Under the pieces are notes generated by a model. It had not been told where the DNA came from and made no database searches. It was given only the letters and a program-made list of their open reading frames with translations. A DNA stretch of 64,000 nt from Kutzneria buriramensis (GTDB lineage: Bacteria; Actinomycetota; Actinomycetes; Mycobacteriales; Pseudonocardiaceae). This document shows positions 50,453-59,145 of the stretch, in pieces. The position numbers and the translations under genes were made by a program. Location: contig NZ_QUNO01000004.1 in NCBI RefSeq assembly GCF_003387475.1, forward strand, positions 186,001 to 250,000, given 5' to 3'. How positions within the stretch are numbered: position 1 is the stretch's first letter; each line of letters starts with the position of its first letter.

Positions 50453-51357
50453 ACGCCGTGGACTCCCAGGACGAAGAGTTGCTCGCCCTGCTGCGGGCCG
50501 AGGTCGACGGCCAGGCGCCGCCTCCCGTGCACACCGCCCTGGACGACGTCGTGCGGAGGGGTCGGCGACGGCTGCGCACCCGTCGGCTCGGAGCCACCCT
50601 CGGCGTGGTCGCCGTCGTCGGCGGCGTGGGCATCGCCACCTCGATCCTGCGGCTCGGCATGCCCGGCGTCGGCCTGCCGGCCGGCCAGATCAACGCCGCC
50701 TCGTCGGTGAGCGGATCGCCGTCGCCGTCCACGATGTCGGGCTGGAGCGTCGCACCCGCCGAGCCCCAGACCTCCCACGCGGCCACCGACAACTGCTCGA
50801 AGGGCCCGGCCATGCCCGATCGGCCCGGCAACGCCAGCGTCAACGTGGACACCGTGGACAAGGTGCTGCTCGACGCGCTGCGCCAGGTCGCCCCGAAGGC
50901 CTCCGTGAAGATCACCAAGGCGACCGCGGCCGTCCGGCCCGTCGACCAACTCCTGGGCAGCACCTGGGCCGACGTGGTCGACGCCGGCGGCGCGGGCAGC
51001 GTGTACGTCGAGATGCACGCGTTCGGCGGCGCCCCCGTTCAGGCCGCCGACAACGAGAAGTTCGTCGACGGCGGCTGCACGCTGCCGCAGCGCCAGGTGC
51101 TCGCCGACGGCACTGTCCTCCAGCTCTACCCCGTCGCCAACTACACCCCCGCCCACCCCTCCCAGACACTCCGCGTCTACACGCCCGCGCACGTGCTGTA
51201 CGTGATCATCGCGGAGGGTTTCGCCAGCACCGACTGGGTGAAGTCGCCCGACCAGCCCGACACGCTCAGCGTGCCCAAGGACGCCGGCCGGCACTCGCTG
51301 CCGCTGAACGAGCAGCAGCTCACCGCCCTCGCGACCCGCGTCGCCGGCATCGGGTGA
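50449..51357 (+). CDS. membrane protein partner of SigE-like sigma factor
   Basis: 302 aa from the GTG at 50449. The N-terminal cytoplasmic segment (about 1-45, with DDVVRRGRRRLRTRR) precedes one membrane helix (about 46-66) and an exterior domain of about 220 residues including DNCSKGP and GCTLPQRQ cysteines. The arrangement fits an anti-sigma regulator, although no zinc HxxxCxxC motif is present. Coupled to the sigma gene. Confidence 0.75.
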   Translation: MNAVDSQDEELLALLRAEVDGQAPPPVHTALDDVVRRGRRRLRTRRLGATLGVVAVVGGVGIATSILRLGMPGVGLPAGQINAASSVSGSPSPSTMSGWSVAPAEPQTSHAATDNCSKGPAMPDRPGNASVNVDTVDKVLLDALRQVAPKASVKITKATAAVRPVDQLLGSTWADVVDAGGAGSVYVEMHAFGGAPVQAADNEKFVDGGCTLPQRQVLADGTVLQLYPVANYTPAHPSQTLRVYTPAHVLYVIIAEGFASTDWVKSPDQPDTLSVPKDAGRHSLPLNEQQLTALATRVAGIG

Positions 51358-51405
51358 CCAGGGGCTCACGCCGGTCCCACGCCCGCGCGTGGCAGCATTC
51401 GGGGC

Positions 51406-51738
51406 ATGATGCCGCAGGAGGTGCCGACCACCACGGTCGACCAGGTGCCCACCGACGCCGTGCTGCTCGACGTGCGTGAACACGACGAATGGGCGGCCGG
51501 GCACGCGCCGCAGGCGATCCACATCCCGCTGGGTGAGCTGGCCGAACGCGTCGGCGAGGTGCCCCAGGACCGCGATGTGTACGTGGTCTGCCGGGCCGGC
51601 GGCCGGTCCGCTCGGGCCACCATGTACCTCAACCAGAACGGTTGGGACGCCGTCAACGTCGCGGGCGGCATGCAGGTCTGGCACCAGCACGGGCTGTCGC
51701 TCGTCGCCGCCGAAGGCGTCGTCCCCGAGGTGATCTGA
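51406..51738 (+). CDS. rhodanese-like domain protein
   Basis: 110 aa, single domain. The active-site loop is VVCRAGGRSAR with the catalytic Cys, and the N-terminal LLDVREHDEWAAGH strand is standard. It transfers sulfur or handles persulfides. It is probably co-transcribed with the DUF4328 gene 2 bp on. Confidence 0.9.
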   Translation: MMPQEVPTTTVDQVPTDAVLLDVREHDEWAAGHAPQAIHIPLGELAERVGEVPQDRDVYVVCRAGGRSARATMYLNQNGWDAVNVAGGMQVWHQHGLSLVAAEGVVPEVI

Positions 51739-51740
51739 CG

Positions 51741-52634
51741 ATGACCGGGCGGTGGCAGTGGGTGGCGACCCCGCCGCCGCAGACCGGCACGTCCAAGGGC
51801 CTGTTCCGGCGGTCCCTGCCGTACACCGGGCCGCCGTCCTACCCGGTGCCGCCGCGCTGGGGATTCCCGCAGCTGAGCTGGCGCTGGCCGGTGGCGTTGG
51901 GCCGCAAGGCCAAGCCCCAGCCGCTGGACCAGCTGCGGATGCTGTCGCGGAATCTGACCGCCACCCTGTGGGTCACCACCGCCGCCCTGGCCGTCGCCGT
52001 CGGCGCCGAAGGTTGGCGGTACGTGCTGCTCATCCTCAGCCGCAACGGCGCCCTGTCCCGCAACATCGTCGCCTTCTCCGACGCCCTCGTCGTGACGGCC
52101 GGCGTCGTGTCCGGGCTCGCCGCCCTGGCGTCCATCGCCCTCGCGGTGCTCTGGGTGCTCCGCGCTCGCGACGTCGCCAGCGCGGTCTCCGGTCAGCGGC
52201 CGGCCCGCTCCGTCCGTGATGTGCTCATCGGCCTGCTGGTGCCCGGTCTCAACCTGGCCGTCGCCGGTTCCGTGCTCTCCGAGCTCGAACACGCCGCCGC
52301 CCGCAAGCCGGCCGGCGAGCGCCCGCGACCGTCGCGGCTGCTGACCGTGTGGTGGATCGCGTGGATCGCCAGCGAGCTGCTGTTCGCCGTCGCCTGGCTC
52401 GTGATGATCTTCGGCACGAGCGTCCAGTCGCTCGCCAACGGCGTCGAACTGCACCTGCTCGCCGACGCCGTCGCCGCCTTCGTGGCCGGCGCCGGGGCGA
52501 TCTTCGTCGCGCGGATCACCCAGCTCCTGGAGCCGGTGGACCTGTCGACCGTGAGCCGCCTGCGGGTGGTCAAGGTCGTCGACGCCCCCGAGCCGCCGCT
52601 GCGCGCCAGCCGCCCGGCCGGCGCTCCCCGCTAG
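51741..52634 (+). CDS. DUF4328 family membrane protein
   Basis: 297 aa with about five to six helices between residues 75 and 270. The pattern (LIGLLVPGLNLAVAGSVLSELEHAA, then LLTVWWIAWIASELLFA) is typical of DUF4328. The N-terminal 60 residues are Pro/Trp-rich. Function unknown. The ATG at 51741 follows the rhodanese stop closely. The 3' end converges with P450. Confidence 0.8.
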   Translation: MTGRWQWVATPPPQTGTSKGLFRRSLPYTGPPSYPVPPRWGFPQLSWRWPVALGRKAKPQPLDQLRMLSRNLTATLWVTTAALAVAVGAEGWRYVLLILSRNGALSRNIVAFSDALVVTAGVVSGLAALASIALAVLWVLRARDVASAVSGQRPARSVRDVLIGLLVPGLNLAVAGSVLSELEHAAARKPAGERPRPSRLLTVWWIAWIASELLFAVAWLVMIFGTSVQSLANGVELHLLADAVAAFVAGAGAIFVARITQLLEPVDLSTVSRLRVVKVVDAPEPPLRASRPAGAPR

Positions 52635-53818
52635 TTCACCCGCAGCGAGCTGAGTCCCCGGATCACGAACTCGGCCCGGCGCACCGGCTCGGCCGCCAGC
52701 CGGAGATCCGGCAGCTTGGCCGACAGCGCCTGCAGGGTGGCCGCGACCTCGATCCGGGCCAGCGGCGCGCCGACGCAGTAGTGGATGCCGGCGCCGAAAC
52801 CCAGGTGCGGGTTGGGCGAGCGGCCGATGTCCAGCACGTCCGGCCGGTCGAACACCAGCGGGTCCCGGGCCGCCGCGCCGAGCAGGGCGGCGATCTTCTC
52901 GCCGGGGCGCAGGGTGACGCCGGCGATCTCGACCTCGGCGACGGCCGTCCGCTCGAACAGTTGGAGCGGCGAGTCGTAGCGGATCAGTTCCTCGACGGCG
53001 GTCGGCAGCAGGTCGGGGTCGTCGACGAGGCGCTGCCACTGGTCGCGGTGCCGCATCAGCGCCAGCACGCCGTTGCCGATCACGTTGACGGTCGCCTCGT
53101 GCCCGGCCATCAGCAGCAGCACGGCGGTAGCCACCAGCTCGTCCTCGGTGAGCTTGCCGCCGTCGGCGTCGGTCTCGGCGACCAGGTCGCTGACCAGGTC
53201 GTCGCCGGGTCTCCGGCGACGCAGCGCGATGAGGTCCCGCAGGTAGCCGACGAACTCGCCGGCGGCCTGCTCGGCCCGCCGCCGCTGCTCGTCGGGCAGT
53301 CCGAACTCGTACATCTTGACGATCGTGTTCGACCACGGCTGGAGCAGCCCGCGGTCCTCGGTCGGCACCCCGAGCAGCTCGGCGATCACCTCCACCGGCA
53401 GCGGCGCGGCGACCAGCTCCAGCAGGTCCGCGTCGCCGTCTGCGTCGATCCGCTCGACAACGTCGTCCACCAGCCGGACCGCCAGCTCGCCGACCCACGG
53501 CCGCAGCCGCTCCACGTGGCCGCGGCCGAAGGCGCCGGCCACCAGCCGGCGCAGCCGGGTGTGTGTCGGCGGCTCGTTCTCCAGCAGCGAGTTGCGGTGC
53601 AGCAGGTTGAACGCGGCGAACGCGTCGATCGGCTTGGCGTCCGACCAGATCCGGCCGAGGCCCCGGTGCCGGAGCACGGCGGCGGACGCGGCGTGCGAGA
53701 GCGTGATCGGCAGCCCGAAGTCGGCGTGCCGATGGAGCTCGCCCTCGGTCCGCATCGCGGCGAACACGGGGTACGGATCCGCGATGAACGCCGGGTCCTT
53801 CGGGTCGAACGTCGTCAT
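52631..53818 (-). CDS. cytochrome P450
   Basis: 395 aa from the ATG at 53818. The heme-thiolate motif is FGAGIHYCVGAPLAR, the I-helix LLMAGHEATVN (with the acid/Thr pair), and ExxR is EELIR. It is a soluble bacterial P450 of the CYP107/CYP105-like size, hydroxylating an unknown substrate. No ferredoxin gene is adjacent. It diverges from the glycerophosphodiesterase gene. Confidence 0.92.
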   Translation of the reverse strand: MTTFDPKDPAFIADPYPVFAAMRTEGELHRHADFGLPITLSHAASAAVLRHRGLGRIWSDAKPIDAFAAFNLLHRNSLLENEPPTHTRLRRLVAGAFGRGHVERLRPWVGELAVRLVDDVVERIDADGDADLLELVAAPLPVEVIAELLGVPTEDRGLLQPWSNTIVKMYEFGLPDEQRRRAEQAAGEFVGYLRDLIALRRRRPGDDLVSDLVAETDADGGKLTEDELVATAVLLLMAGHEATVNVIGNGVLALMRHRDQWQRLVDDPDLLPTAVEELIRYDSPLQLFERTAVAEVEIAGVTLRPGEKIAALLGAAARDPLVFDRPDVLDIGRSPNPHLGFGAGIHYCVGAPLARIEVAATLQALSAKLPDLRLAAEPVRRAEFVIRGLSSLRVN

Positions 53819-53894
53819 GGTGACCGACGGTAATTCGCTCACCCATCCGTGGTCCAGCGTGGACCCCGTCACCCGTAGTTCACCCGATTGCCGC

Positions 53895-54758
53895 ATGATG
53901 CCGTGCGTGAGACCCGAGATCGTCGCGCACCGGGGCGCCTCGCAGCACCGCGCGGAACACACCAGGGCCGCCTACGAGCTCGCCCTCCAGCAGGGCGCGG
54001 ACGGCCTCGAGTGCGACATCCGCCTGACCAGGGACGGCCACCTCGTCTGCGTGCACGACCGCACGGTCGACCGCACCTCGTCGGGTCGCGGCGTGGTCAG
54101 CACGCTCACCCTGGCCAAGCTCAACGAGCTCGACTTCGGCGGCTGGCACCACGAGCTGCCCGACTCCGCCGACGACCTCGTGCACGAGCCGGTCGCGCAG
54201 CCGTCGGCCGAGGTCCACGACCGGGGACTGCTCACCCTGGAGGACCTGCTCGGCCTGCTCAAGGACAGCCCACCGCACGTGAAGCTGTTCATCGAGACCA
54301 AGCACCCCGTCCGCTACACCGGCCTGGTCGAGGCGAAACTCGTCGCCCAGCTCCGCCGGCACGGCCTGAGCGCGCCGGTGAGCAAGGAGGAGTCCCGAAT
54401 CGTCGTGATGTCCTTCTCCCGGCTGGCGGTGCGCCGCGTCCGCGAGCACGCCCCCAAGCTGCCGACCGTGCTGCTGCTGGACCGCCTCCTGCCCGGCCTG
54501 CGCACCGGCGCGCTGCCGGACTGGGCCGACATCACCGGTCCCGGCGTACATCTGCTGCGTGAGGACCCGGACTACGTCTCGCGCAGCGCAGAACAGGGCC
54601 ACGACACGTATTGCTGGACGGTCGACAAGCCCGAGGACATCGACCTGTGCCGGCGCGCGGGCGTCCGCTACCTCGCGACGAACGCCCCCGCGAACACCCG
54701 TCGCCACCTGGAGTCCGGACCGTCGGCTACGGTCGCCCAGACCCAGCCCGGTCAGTGA
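53895..54758 (+). CDS. glycerophosphodiester phosphodiesterase
   Basis: 287 aa from the ATG at 53895; 53898 and a GTG at 53907 are alternatives. Motifs: VAHRGASQHRAEHT, GADGLECDIRLTRDGHLVCVHD (catalytic Glu/Asp), and the C-terminal WTVDKPEDIDLCRRAGVRYLATN. It cleaves glycerophosphodiesters to glycerol-3-phosphate. It is likely cytoplasmic, as no signal peptide is seen. A longer frame reading upstream through the P450 gene is a shadow. Confidence 0.9.
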   Translation: MMPCVRPEIVAHRGASQHRAEHTRAAYELALQQGADGLECDIRLTRDGHLVCVHDRTVDRTSSGRGVVSTLTLAKLNELDFGGWHHELPDSADDLVHEPVAQPSAEVHDRGLLTLEDLLGLLKDSPPHVKLFIETKHPVRYTGLVEAKLVAQLRRHGLSAPVSKEESRIVVMSFSRLAVRRVREHAPKLPTVLLLDRLLPGLRTGALPDWADITGPGVHLLREDPDYVSRSAEQGHDTYCWTVDKPEDIDLCRRAGVRYLATNAPANTRRHLESGPSATVAQTQPGQ

Positions 54759-54785
54759 CCCGGGCCCCACTGCGAGGAGGAAACC

Positions 54786-55742
54786 GTGTCCAGGCGGACG
54801 GCTGTCAAGCGCGGGGCGAGGACAACGGCCACGGCCGACGGGATCAACCCGCGGCAGGCGTGCCCGTGCGGCTCGGGCAAGCGGTACAAGGCGTGCCACG
54901 GCATCGCCGGCGGGCCGGCCGACGTCATGGTCGCGCGGCCGTTCGAGGGCCTGGCCGCCGAGCCGGAGCTGATCGCGCTGCGCGAGTTCGTGCCGTCGGC
55001 GACCGCGACCCTCACCCTCGCCGAGCCGCACGAGCGCACCGTCACCCTGGCCACCGTGCTGCCGATGGCCGCCGCGGCGCTGGTCCGCTCCGACGGCGCC
55101 GCGTTCATCGGGCTCCAGGTGCAGACCCGCTCCGGTGACCTCTCCCGCGACCTGGCCCGGGCGATCCGCTGGGTGCTGACCGCCGAGCCGGGCGACGCGC
55201 TGCCGGTCGTCGGCGTGGACGACGGGTCCGAGCCGGGCCGGCTCCAGGACGTGCTCAAGGCCGACGAGCCGCTCCAGCCGACGCTGCACGAGGACTTCGC
55301 CTGGTGGCTGCCGGAGGACACGCAGCCGACCGGCGACGTGGCGCTGTCCCTCGAGCGGGCCAACGCGGCGATCATGCCCAGCGCCCGGCTGACCGGCGAC
55401 GGCCTCAACGCCGCGTACTGGGTGGACGCGGGCGACAAGGCCCACCTGCGGTGGGTGCGGCCGGAGCCGGAGGAGCAGCTGCTCAAGGCGATGGCCCGGC
55501 TGGCCGCCCGCGACGAGCTGCACCTCGGCGAGGGCTCGCGCTACGCCGGTTCGTTCCGGGCGCACGGCCTGCTGGTGCCGGTGTGGGACCTCGACCCGGA
55601 GATGCACGTGCGTGAGTGGGAGCCTGGTGCGGAGGCCCTCGGCGGCCGGCTCACCGAGGCGCTGGCTGTGGACAGCGAGCTCACCTCGGCCGAGCACCGG
55701 GCGCTCGACGGCCTGCGCGGTCGCCAGGTCACGCTGCGCTGA
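54786..55742 (+). CDS. SEC-C motif protein (DUF5926)
   Basis: 318 aa, GTG start with GGAGGAAA upstream. The N terminus holds a SEC-C metal-binding motif (CPCGSGKRYKACHG, residues about 27-40), then an acidic alpha/beta region (PEPEEQLLKAMARLAARDELHLG). It is a conserved actinobacterial family I recall as DUF5926; the function is unknown. It is followed by the first DnaA-box cluster. Confidence 0.85.
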   Translation: MSRRTAVKRGARTTATADGINPRQACPCGSGKRYKACHGIAGGPADVMVARPFEGLAAEPELIALREFVPSATATLTLAEPHERTVTLATVLPMAAAALVRSDGAAFIGLQVQTRSGDLSRDLARAIRWVLTAEPGDALPVVGVDDGSEPGRLQDVLKADEPLQPTLHEDFAWWLPEDTQPTGDVALSLERANAAIMPSARLTGDGLNAAYWVDAGDKAHLRWVRPEPEEQLLKAMARLAARDELHLGEGSRYAGSFRAHGLLVPVWDLDPEMHVREWEPGAEALGGRLTEALAVDSELTSAEHRALDGLRGRQVTLR

Positions 55743-55768
55743 AACCCTTTGCCCACACGGACGGCCGG

Positions 55769-55812
55769 TTGTCCACAGCGGCGATCGGCTGTCCACAGGA
55801 GGATGTGGATAA
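55769..55812. promoter_or_regulatory. cluster of three DnaA boxes
   Basis: TTGTCCACA (55769-55777) and CTGTCCACA (55789-55797) on the plus strand and TGTGGATAA (55804-55812), the complement of the perfect TTATCCACA box. All are within 44 bp of the DUF5926-DUF952 intergenic gap. The actinobacterial DnaA box is TTGTCCACA. Ribosome-site overlap for the DUF952 gene is evident, so DnaA binding could also regulate it. Confidence 0.65.
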
Positions 55813-55815
55813 CTC

Positions 55816-56169
55816 GTGATCTTGCATATCTGCTCGCGGGACGAGTGGGACGCGGCCGAGGAGGAGGGCGCGCTGGTGCCCGCCTCACTGGACGAGGTCG
55901 GCTTCGTGCACTGCTCGGACTTCGGCACCCTCAGCATCCCGGCCAACGCGGTGTTCGCCGGCCGGCAGGACCTGGTGCTGCTGGTCATCGACCCGGCCGC
56001 GCTGGACGCCCCGGTGCGCTGGGAGGCCGGCGTGCCGCCGCACCCGTCGGGCATCTGGTTTCCGCACGTCTACGGTCCGGTCAACACCGGGGCCGTCGTC
56101 GCGGCGATGGAGTTCCTGCCGTCGGCCGAAGGTGGTTTCCAACTCCCCAAGGAGTTGGCCGAACTGTGA
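55816..56169 (+). CDS. DUF952 family protein
   Basis: 117 aa. DUF952 pattern: MILHICSRDEWDAAEEEGALVPASL, then GFVHCSDFGTL and PHVYGPVN. It is a compact cytoplasmic protein of unknown role. The start lies 3 bp after the third DnaA box. Confidence 0.88.
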   Translation: MILHICSRDEWDAAEEEGALVPASLDEVGFVHCSDFGTLSIPANAVFAGRQDLVLLVIDPAALDAPVRWEAGVPPHPSGIWFPHVYGPVNTGAVVAAMEFLPSAEGGFQLPKELAEL

Positions 56170-56242
56170 CCTTCTAACTTCGCAACCGCCGCCCTTCCCA
56201 CACGACCTCTCTACAGTTGGTCACAGGGGGAGGGGATGACCC

Positions 56243-56806
56243 ATGGGTGCACCTGTTGGTGTGTTGGGGGCGGAGAGCAGCGGCTCGTGGGCGGTCGTGC
56301 CGGTGCGCCGGGAGGCCACGGCCACCCGCGTCACCGCGGACGGCGACTTCGCCGAGTTCGCCAGGACGGCCCTGCCGGGCCTGCTCAGATACGGGCACGC
56401 GCTGACCGGCAATCCGCACGACGCGGCCGACCTCGTGCAGTCGGTGCTGGAGAAGATCGGGTCGCGGTGGCGCGGCCGGCACGCGTTCTGCGACGAGCCG
56501 CTGGCCTACGTGCGCCGGTCGATGGCCAACGCGCACGTCAGCCAGTGGCGGCGGACCCGCCGCGAGAACCTGGTCGCCGACCTGCCCGACCACGCCGTCG
56601 AACAGTTCGACCGGCTGGACAACGAGCCGCTGTGGCAGGCTCTGCGGGGGTTGCCGCCGCGGCAACGCGCGGTCATCGTGTTGCGGTACTACGAGGGGTT
56701 GTCCGAGATCGAGATCGCCGAGACGCTCGGCGTCACCAAGGGGACGGTGAAGAGCCAGGCGAGCAAGGCGTTGACCACGCTGCGCTCGTGCCTTCGGGGG
56801 AGGTGA
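56243..56806 (+). CDS. SigE-family ECF sigma factor
   Basis: 187 aa. Sigma-2 (YGHALTGNPHDAADLVQSVLEKIGSRW) and sigma-4 (LPPRQRAVIVLRYYEGLSEIEIAETLGVTKGTVKSQ) are intact, and the first 30 residues are an extension of no clear type. It is followed 3 bp later by a membrane protein with a Thr-rich linker, a probable regulator. This second SigE-like unit parallels the one at 49.9 kb. Confidence 0.87.
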   Translation: MGAPVGVLGAESSGSWAVVPVRREATATRVTADGDFAEFARTALPGLLRYGHALTGNPHDAADLVQSVLEKIGSRWRGRHAFCDEPLAYVRRSMANAHVSQWRRTRRENLVADLPDHAVEQFDRLDNEPLWQALRGLPPRQRAVIVLRYYEGLSEIEIAETLGVTKGTVKSQASKALTTLRSCLRGR

Positions 56807-56809
56807 CCG

Positions 56810-57637
56810 GTGGATCTCGACGACGAGCTGCGCAGGCTCTTCGCCGACGACCGCCTCGACGTCCCCGTGCGGCAGGAGGCCCACCGAGCCGTCGTCACCA
56901 GGGCCAAGCGGTTGCGCCGACGGCGCCGCAGTCGCGTAGTGCTCGGCGGCGGCATGCTGTCCGTCGCGACGATGCTGCTCGCCGGCACCGCGTTCGGCGT
57001 CGGCGGTGATGCGCCTGCCCGTCAGCCGATGGCCGCGCCGGAGACCCCCGCGCTGACGAGCTTCACGACGGAGCCGCCGCCGACCACGACCACGGTCGTG
57101 CCCACCTCGAGCGTCGCGCCGCCCGTCATGGCGACGTCAACGCCCGTGAGCACCACGACGACGACCGCAACCACGACGTCCACCTCGACGACGAAGCCGC
57201 GCCCGCCCGCCGCTCGGCTGGCGTTCGGGCCGACCGCCGTCGGCGGGCTGCGCCTCGGCATGGCGCGGGACGACGCCGTGGCGAGCGGTCTGATCCAGCC
57301 CAACCTCACGCCCGTCGACGCGGCCGGCTGCCAGGGCTACGACTGGTCCGGGCACGCCAACCCGCCGTCGCACTACTCGCTGCTGTTCTCCCCGAAGTAC
57401 GGCCTGGTCCAGATCGGCGGGCGGGCCGATGCCGAGACGCCCGAGGGCGTCTACGACGGGGCGTCCGAGGCCGATGTCCGGGCGTTGTACCCGGACCAGG
57501 CCAAGCCGCACGTCGGCGGCCTCGAGTGGGTGACGCCCGTGCCCGGCAACCCCAACGCGCACTACTGGTTCGTCTTCGCCGACCACATGGTCGCCGACGT
57601 GCGGCTGGAGCTGGCCGTGCAGGACTGCTACCAGTAG
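56810..57637 (+). CDS. membrane protein with Thr-rich linker, sigma-factor partner
   Basis: 275 aa, GTG start. The N-terminal cytoplasmic part (LDDELRRLFADDRLDVPVR, basic stretch RLRRRRRSR) precedes a helix at about 44-63, a Thr-rich linker (about 80-125), and an exterior domain with two cysteines and DGASEADVRALYP. The exterior domain resembles a small secreted beta-sandwich not recognised further. It probably controls the sigma factor encoded just before. Confidence 0.75.
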   Translation: MDLDDELRRLFADDRLDVPVRQEAHRAVVTRAKRLRRRRRSRVVLGGGMLSVATMLLAGTAFGVGGDAPARQPMAAPETPALTSFTTEPPPTTTTVVPTSSVAPPVMATSTPVSTTTTTATTTSTSTTKPRPPAARLAFGPTAVGGLRLGMARDDAVASGLIQPNLTPVDAAGCQGYDWSGHANPPSHYSLLFSPKYGLVQIGGRADAETPEGVYDGASEADVRALYPDQAKPHVGGLEWVTPVPGNPNAHYWFVFADHMVADVRLELAVQDCYQ

Positions 57638-57641
57638 CGCG

Positions 57642-58181
57642 TCAGAGCGCGCCGCCGGCCACCCGCGGCGCCGTCGGGTCCGTTTGGGTGCCGACGTCCT
57701 CGCGGCTGAGGAAGTCCTCGATGTGGAAGACGTTGGCGCCGGCACGGTCCACCGTGTGCAGCAGGGTCGACATCGAGGCGACCTCCTCGACCTGCTCCTT
57801 GAGGAACCACTGCATGAACTGCTCGCCCAGGTAGTCGCCCTCGTCGCGGGCCGCGCGGGCCAGGGTGGTGATCTCCTCGGTGACCGTGCGCTCCTGGTGG
57901 AGGGCCAGCTCGACCGGCTCGCGGACGTTCTCGAAGTCGTTGCGCACCTCACCGATGCCCGGGATGGCCACGCGGATGCCGTTGTCCAGCAGGTACTGGA
58001 CGATCATCATGGCGTGATTGCGCTCCTCGAGCGACTGGCGGTAGAAGTGCGCGGCCAGGCGGGGGAGGTCCTGGTCGTCGAACCAGACGGCGATGGCCAC
58101 GTACTGCTGGGCGGCCGTGAACTCGTTGCGGATCTGCGCCTTGAGCAGCTCGTGGAACTTCGAATTGGTGTTCGGGGACAT
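57642..58181 (-). CDS. ferritin (BfrB-like)
   Basis: 179 aa from the ATG at 58181. Ferritin-like ferroxidase residues: NEFTAAQQYVAIA, SLEERNHAMMI, TVTEEITTLARAARDEGD and FLKEQVEEVASM. No heme methionine pattern is evident, so this is a maxi-ferritin like mycobacterial BfrB. It stores iron in a 24-mer. The C-terminal extension (about 170-179) is short. The upstream gap carries DnaA-type boxes but no IdeR box. Confidence 0.9.
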   Translation of the reverse strand: MSPNTNSKFHELLKAQIRNEFTAAQQYVAIAVWFDDQDLPRLAAHFYRQSLEERNHAMMIVQYLLDNGIRVAIPGIGEVRNDFENVREPVELALHQERTVTEEITTLARAARDEGDYLGEQFMQWFLKEQVEEVASMSTLLHTVDRAGANVFHIEDFLSREDVGTQTDPTAPRVAGGAL

Positions 58182-58231
58182 GTCAAGCACGGTACCTCGA
58201 ACGGCGCAGGACAAAACGGTCGCCGAGCCGG

Positions 58232-58407
58232 TTGTCCCCCGCCCTGGTGAGGCTCTGTGGACAACCTGGGGATAGTTGTGGACAACCTGGTGACAGCCGG
58301 TGGACAGCAATCGTGTCCAGATTGTGAAAACCCCGGTGAGCAGCGGCTTTGCGCGCTTTCACACCGGGGCTCACTGTGCAAGAAGGTTGTGCACGTCCTG
58401 TGGACAA
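58232..58407. promoter_or_regulatory. cluster of DnaA boxes upstream of ferritin
   Basis: Three exact copies of TGTGGACAA, the complement of TTGTCCACA, at 58256-58264, 58277-58285 and 58399-58407. Three near copies with two mismatches lie at 58232, 58299 and 58385. The gap also has an 8-bp inverted repeat CCCCGGTG/CACCGGGG (58331 and 58372). It lies upstream of ferritin and downstream of the gene at 58408, whose terminator may be the inverted repeat. Confidence 0.65.
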
Positions 58408-58950
58408 CTAGGCCGGCGCCGCCGCGCCCACCCGGTCGAACAGCGTCAGCCCGCCCAGCGGCCGGCCGGTCAACCGGTTCAGCTCCGGGTGCAGCCGGTC
58501 CACCAGCTCCGCCGGCAGCGCCAGCACGTCCGGCCGCACCGTGACGATCTTCGGATGGCCCAGCACCACGTCGTCCCACTCCACGTCCTGCGAGCCGCCG
58601 GAGCGGTCCACCACGAAGCCGACCGTGTTGGTCGCGTCCTCGTTGAACAGCTCGACGATGCCGGCCACCAGCTGGTGCTGCTCGACCGTGGACAGGCCGT
58701 CCAGGTCGAACTCCTGCGCCACCACGTCCTCGCCGACCCGGCGGAACCGGCAGTACAGGGCCGTCTCCTCGTCCAGCCAGTACTCCACGTCCACCGACGC
58801 GGAGTCCGCCAGCGCCAACCGGTCGAGCAGCCCCGCCCGCTGCGTCTCCGGATCGGACAGCGTCAGCCCCAGTGACTCGATCCTGGCGACGGTCCGGTCG
58901 GCCCGAGCAGCCGACCAGCCGTTCTCGTACCAGTGGATGAAACCGCTCAC
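58408..58950 (-). CDS. hypothetical protein
   Basis: 180 aa, GTG start, soluble. The middle has an alpha/beta region (VDVEYWLDEETALYCRFRRVGEDVVAQEF) and the C-terminal part is rich in Leu/Arg. No named family is recognised. It is transcribed towards ferritin, separated by the DnaA-box region. Confidence 0.6.
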   Translation of the reverse strand: MSGFIHWYENGWSAARADRTVARIESLGLTLSDPETQRAGLLDRLALADSASVDVEYWLDEETALYCRFRRVGEDVVAQEFDLDGLSTVEQHQLVAGIVELFNEDATNTVGFVVDRSGGSQDVEWDDVVLGHPKIVTVRPDVLALPAELVDRLHPELNRLTGRPLGGLTLFDRVGAAAPA

Positions 58951-59145
58951 CCGATGGCTCCTCGTTCTCTCGGCTGCCGTGCCGCCATGTTTACCCCTTC
59001 ACTCCACCGTGGGTTCACCGCGGGGCGGCGCAGAGCGGTCCGGATTGCTGAACCGACCACGTAGCCAGCGGCCCCAGGGCACGCTTGGAAGCGGACCCGG
59101 GTGACCCGCCGGACGACGGGAGCCCGGGATTCGCGCTGTTCGGGG
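58951..59145. other. non-coding stretch, nothing recognised
   Basis: Part of a gap of about 550 bases without an intact gene before the MarR start. Frames here are short and unlike protein; it may contain the lost 3' part of the decayed gene next to it, but no homology is visible. Confidence 0.4.
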
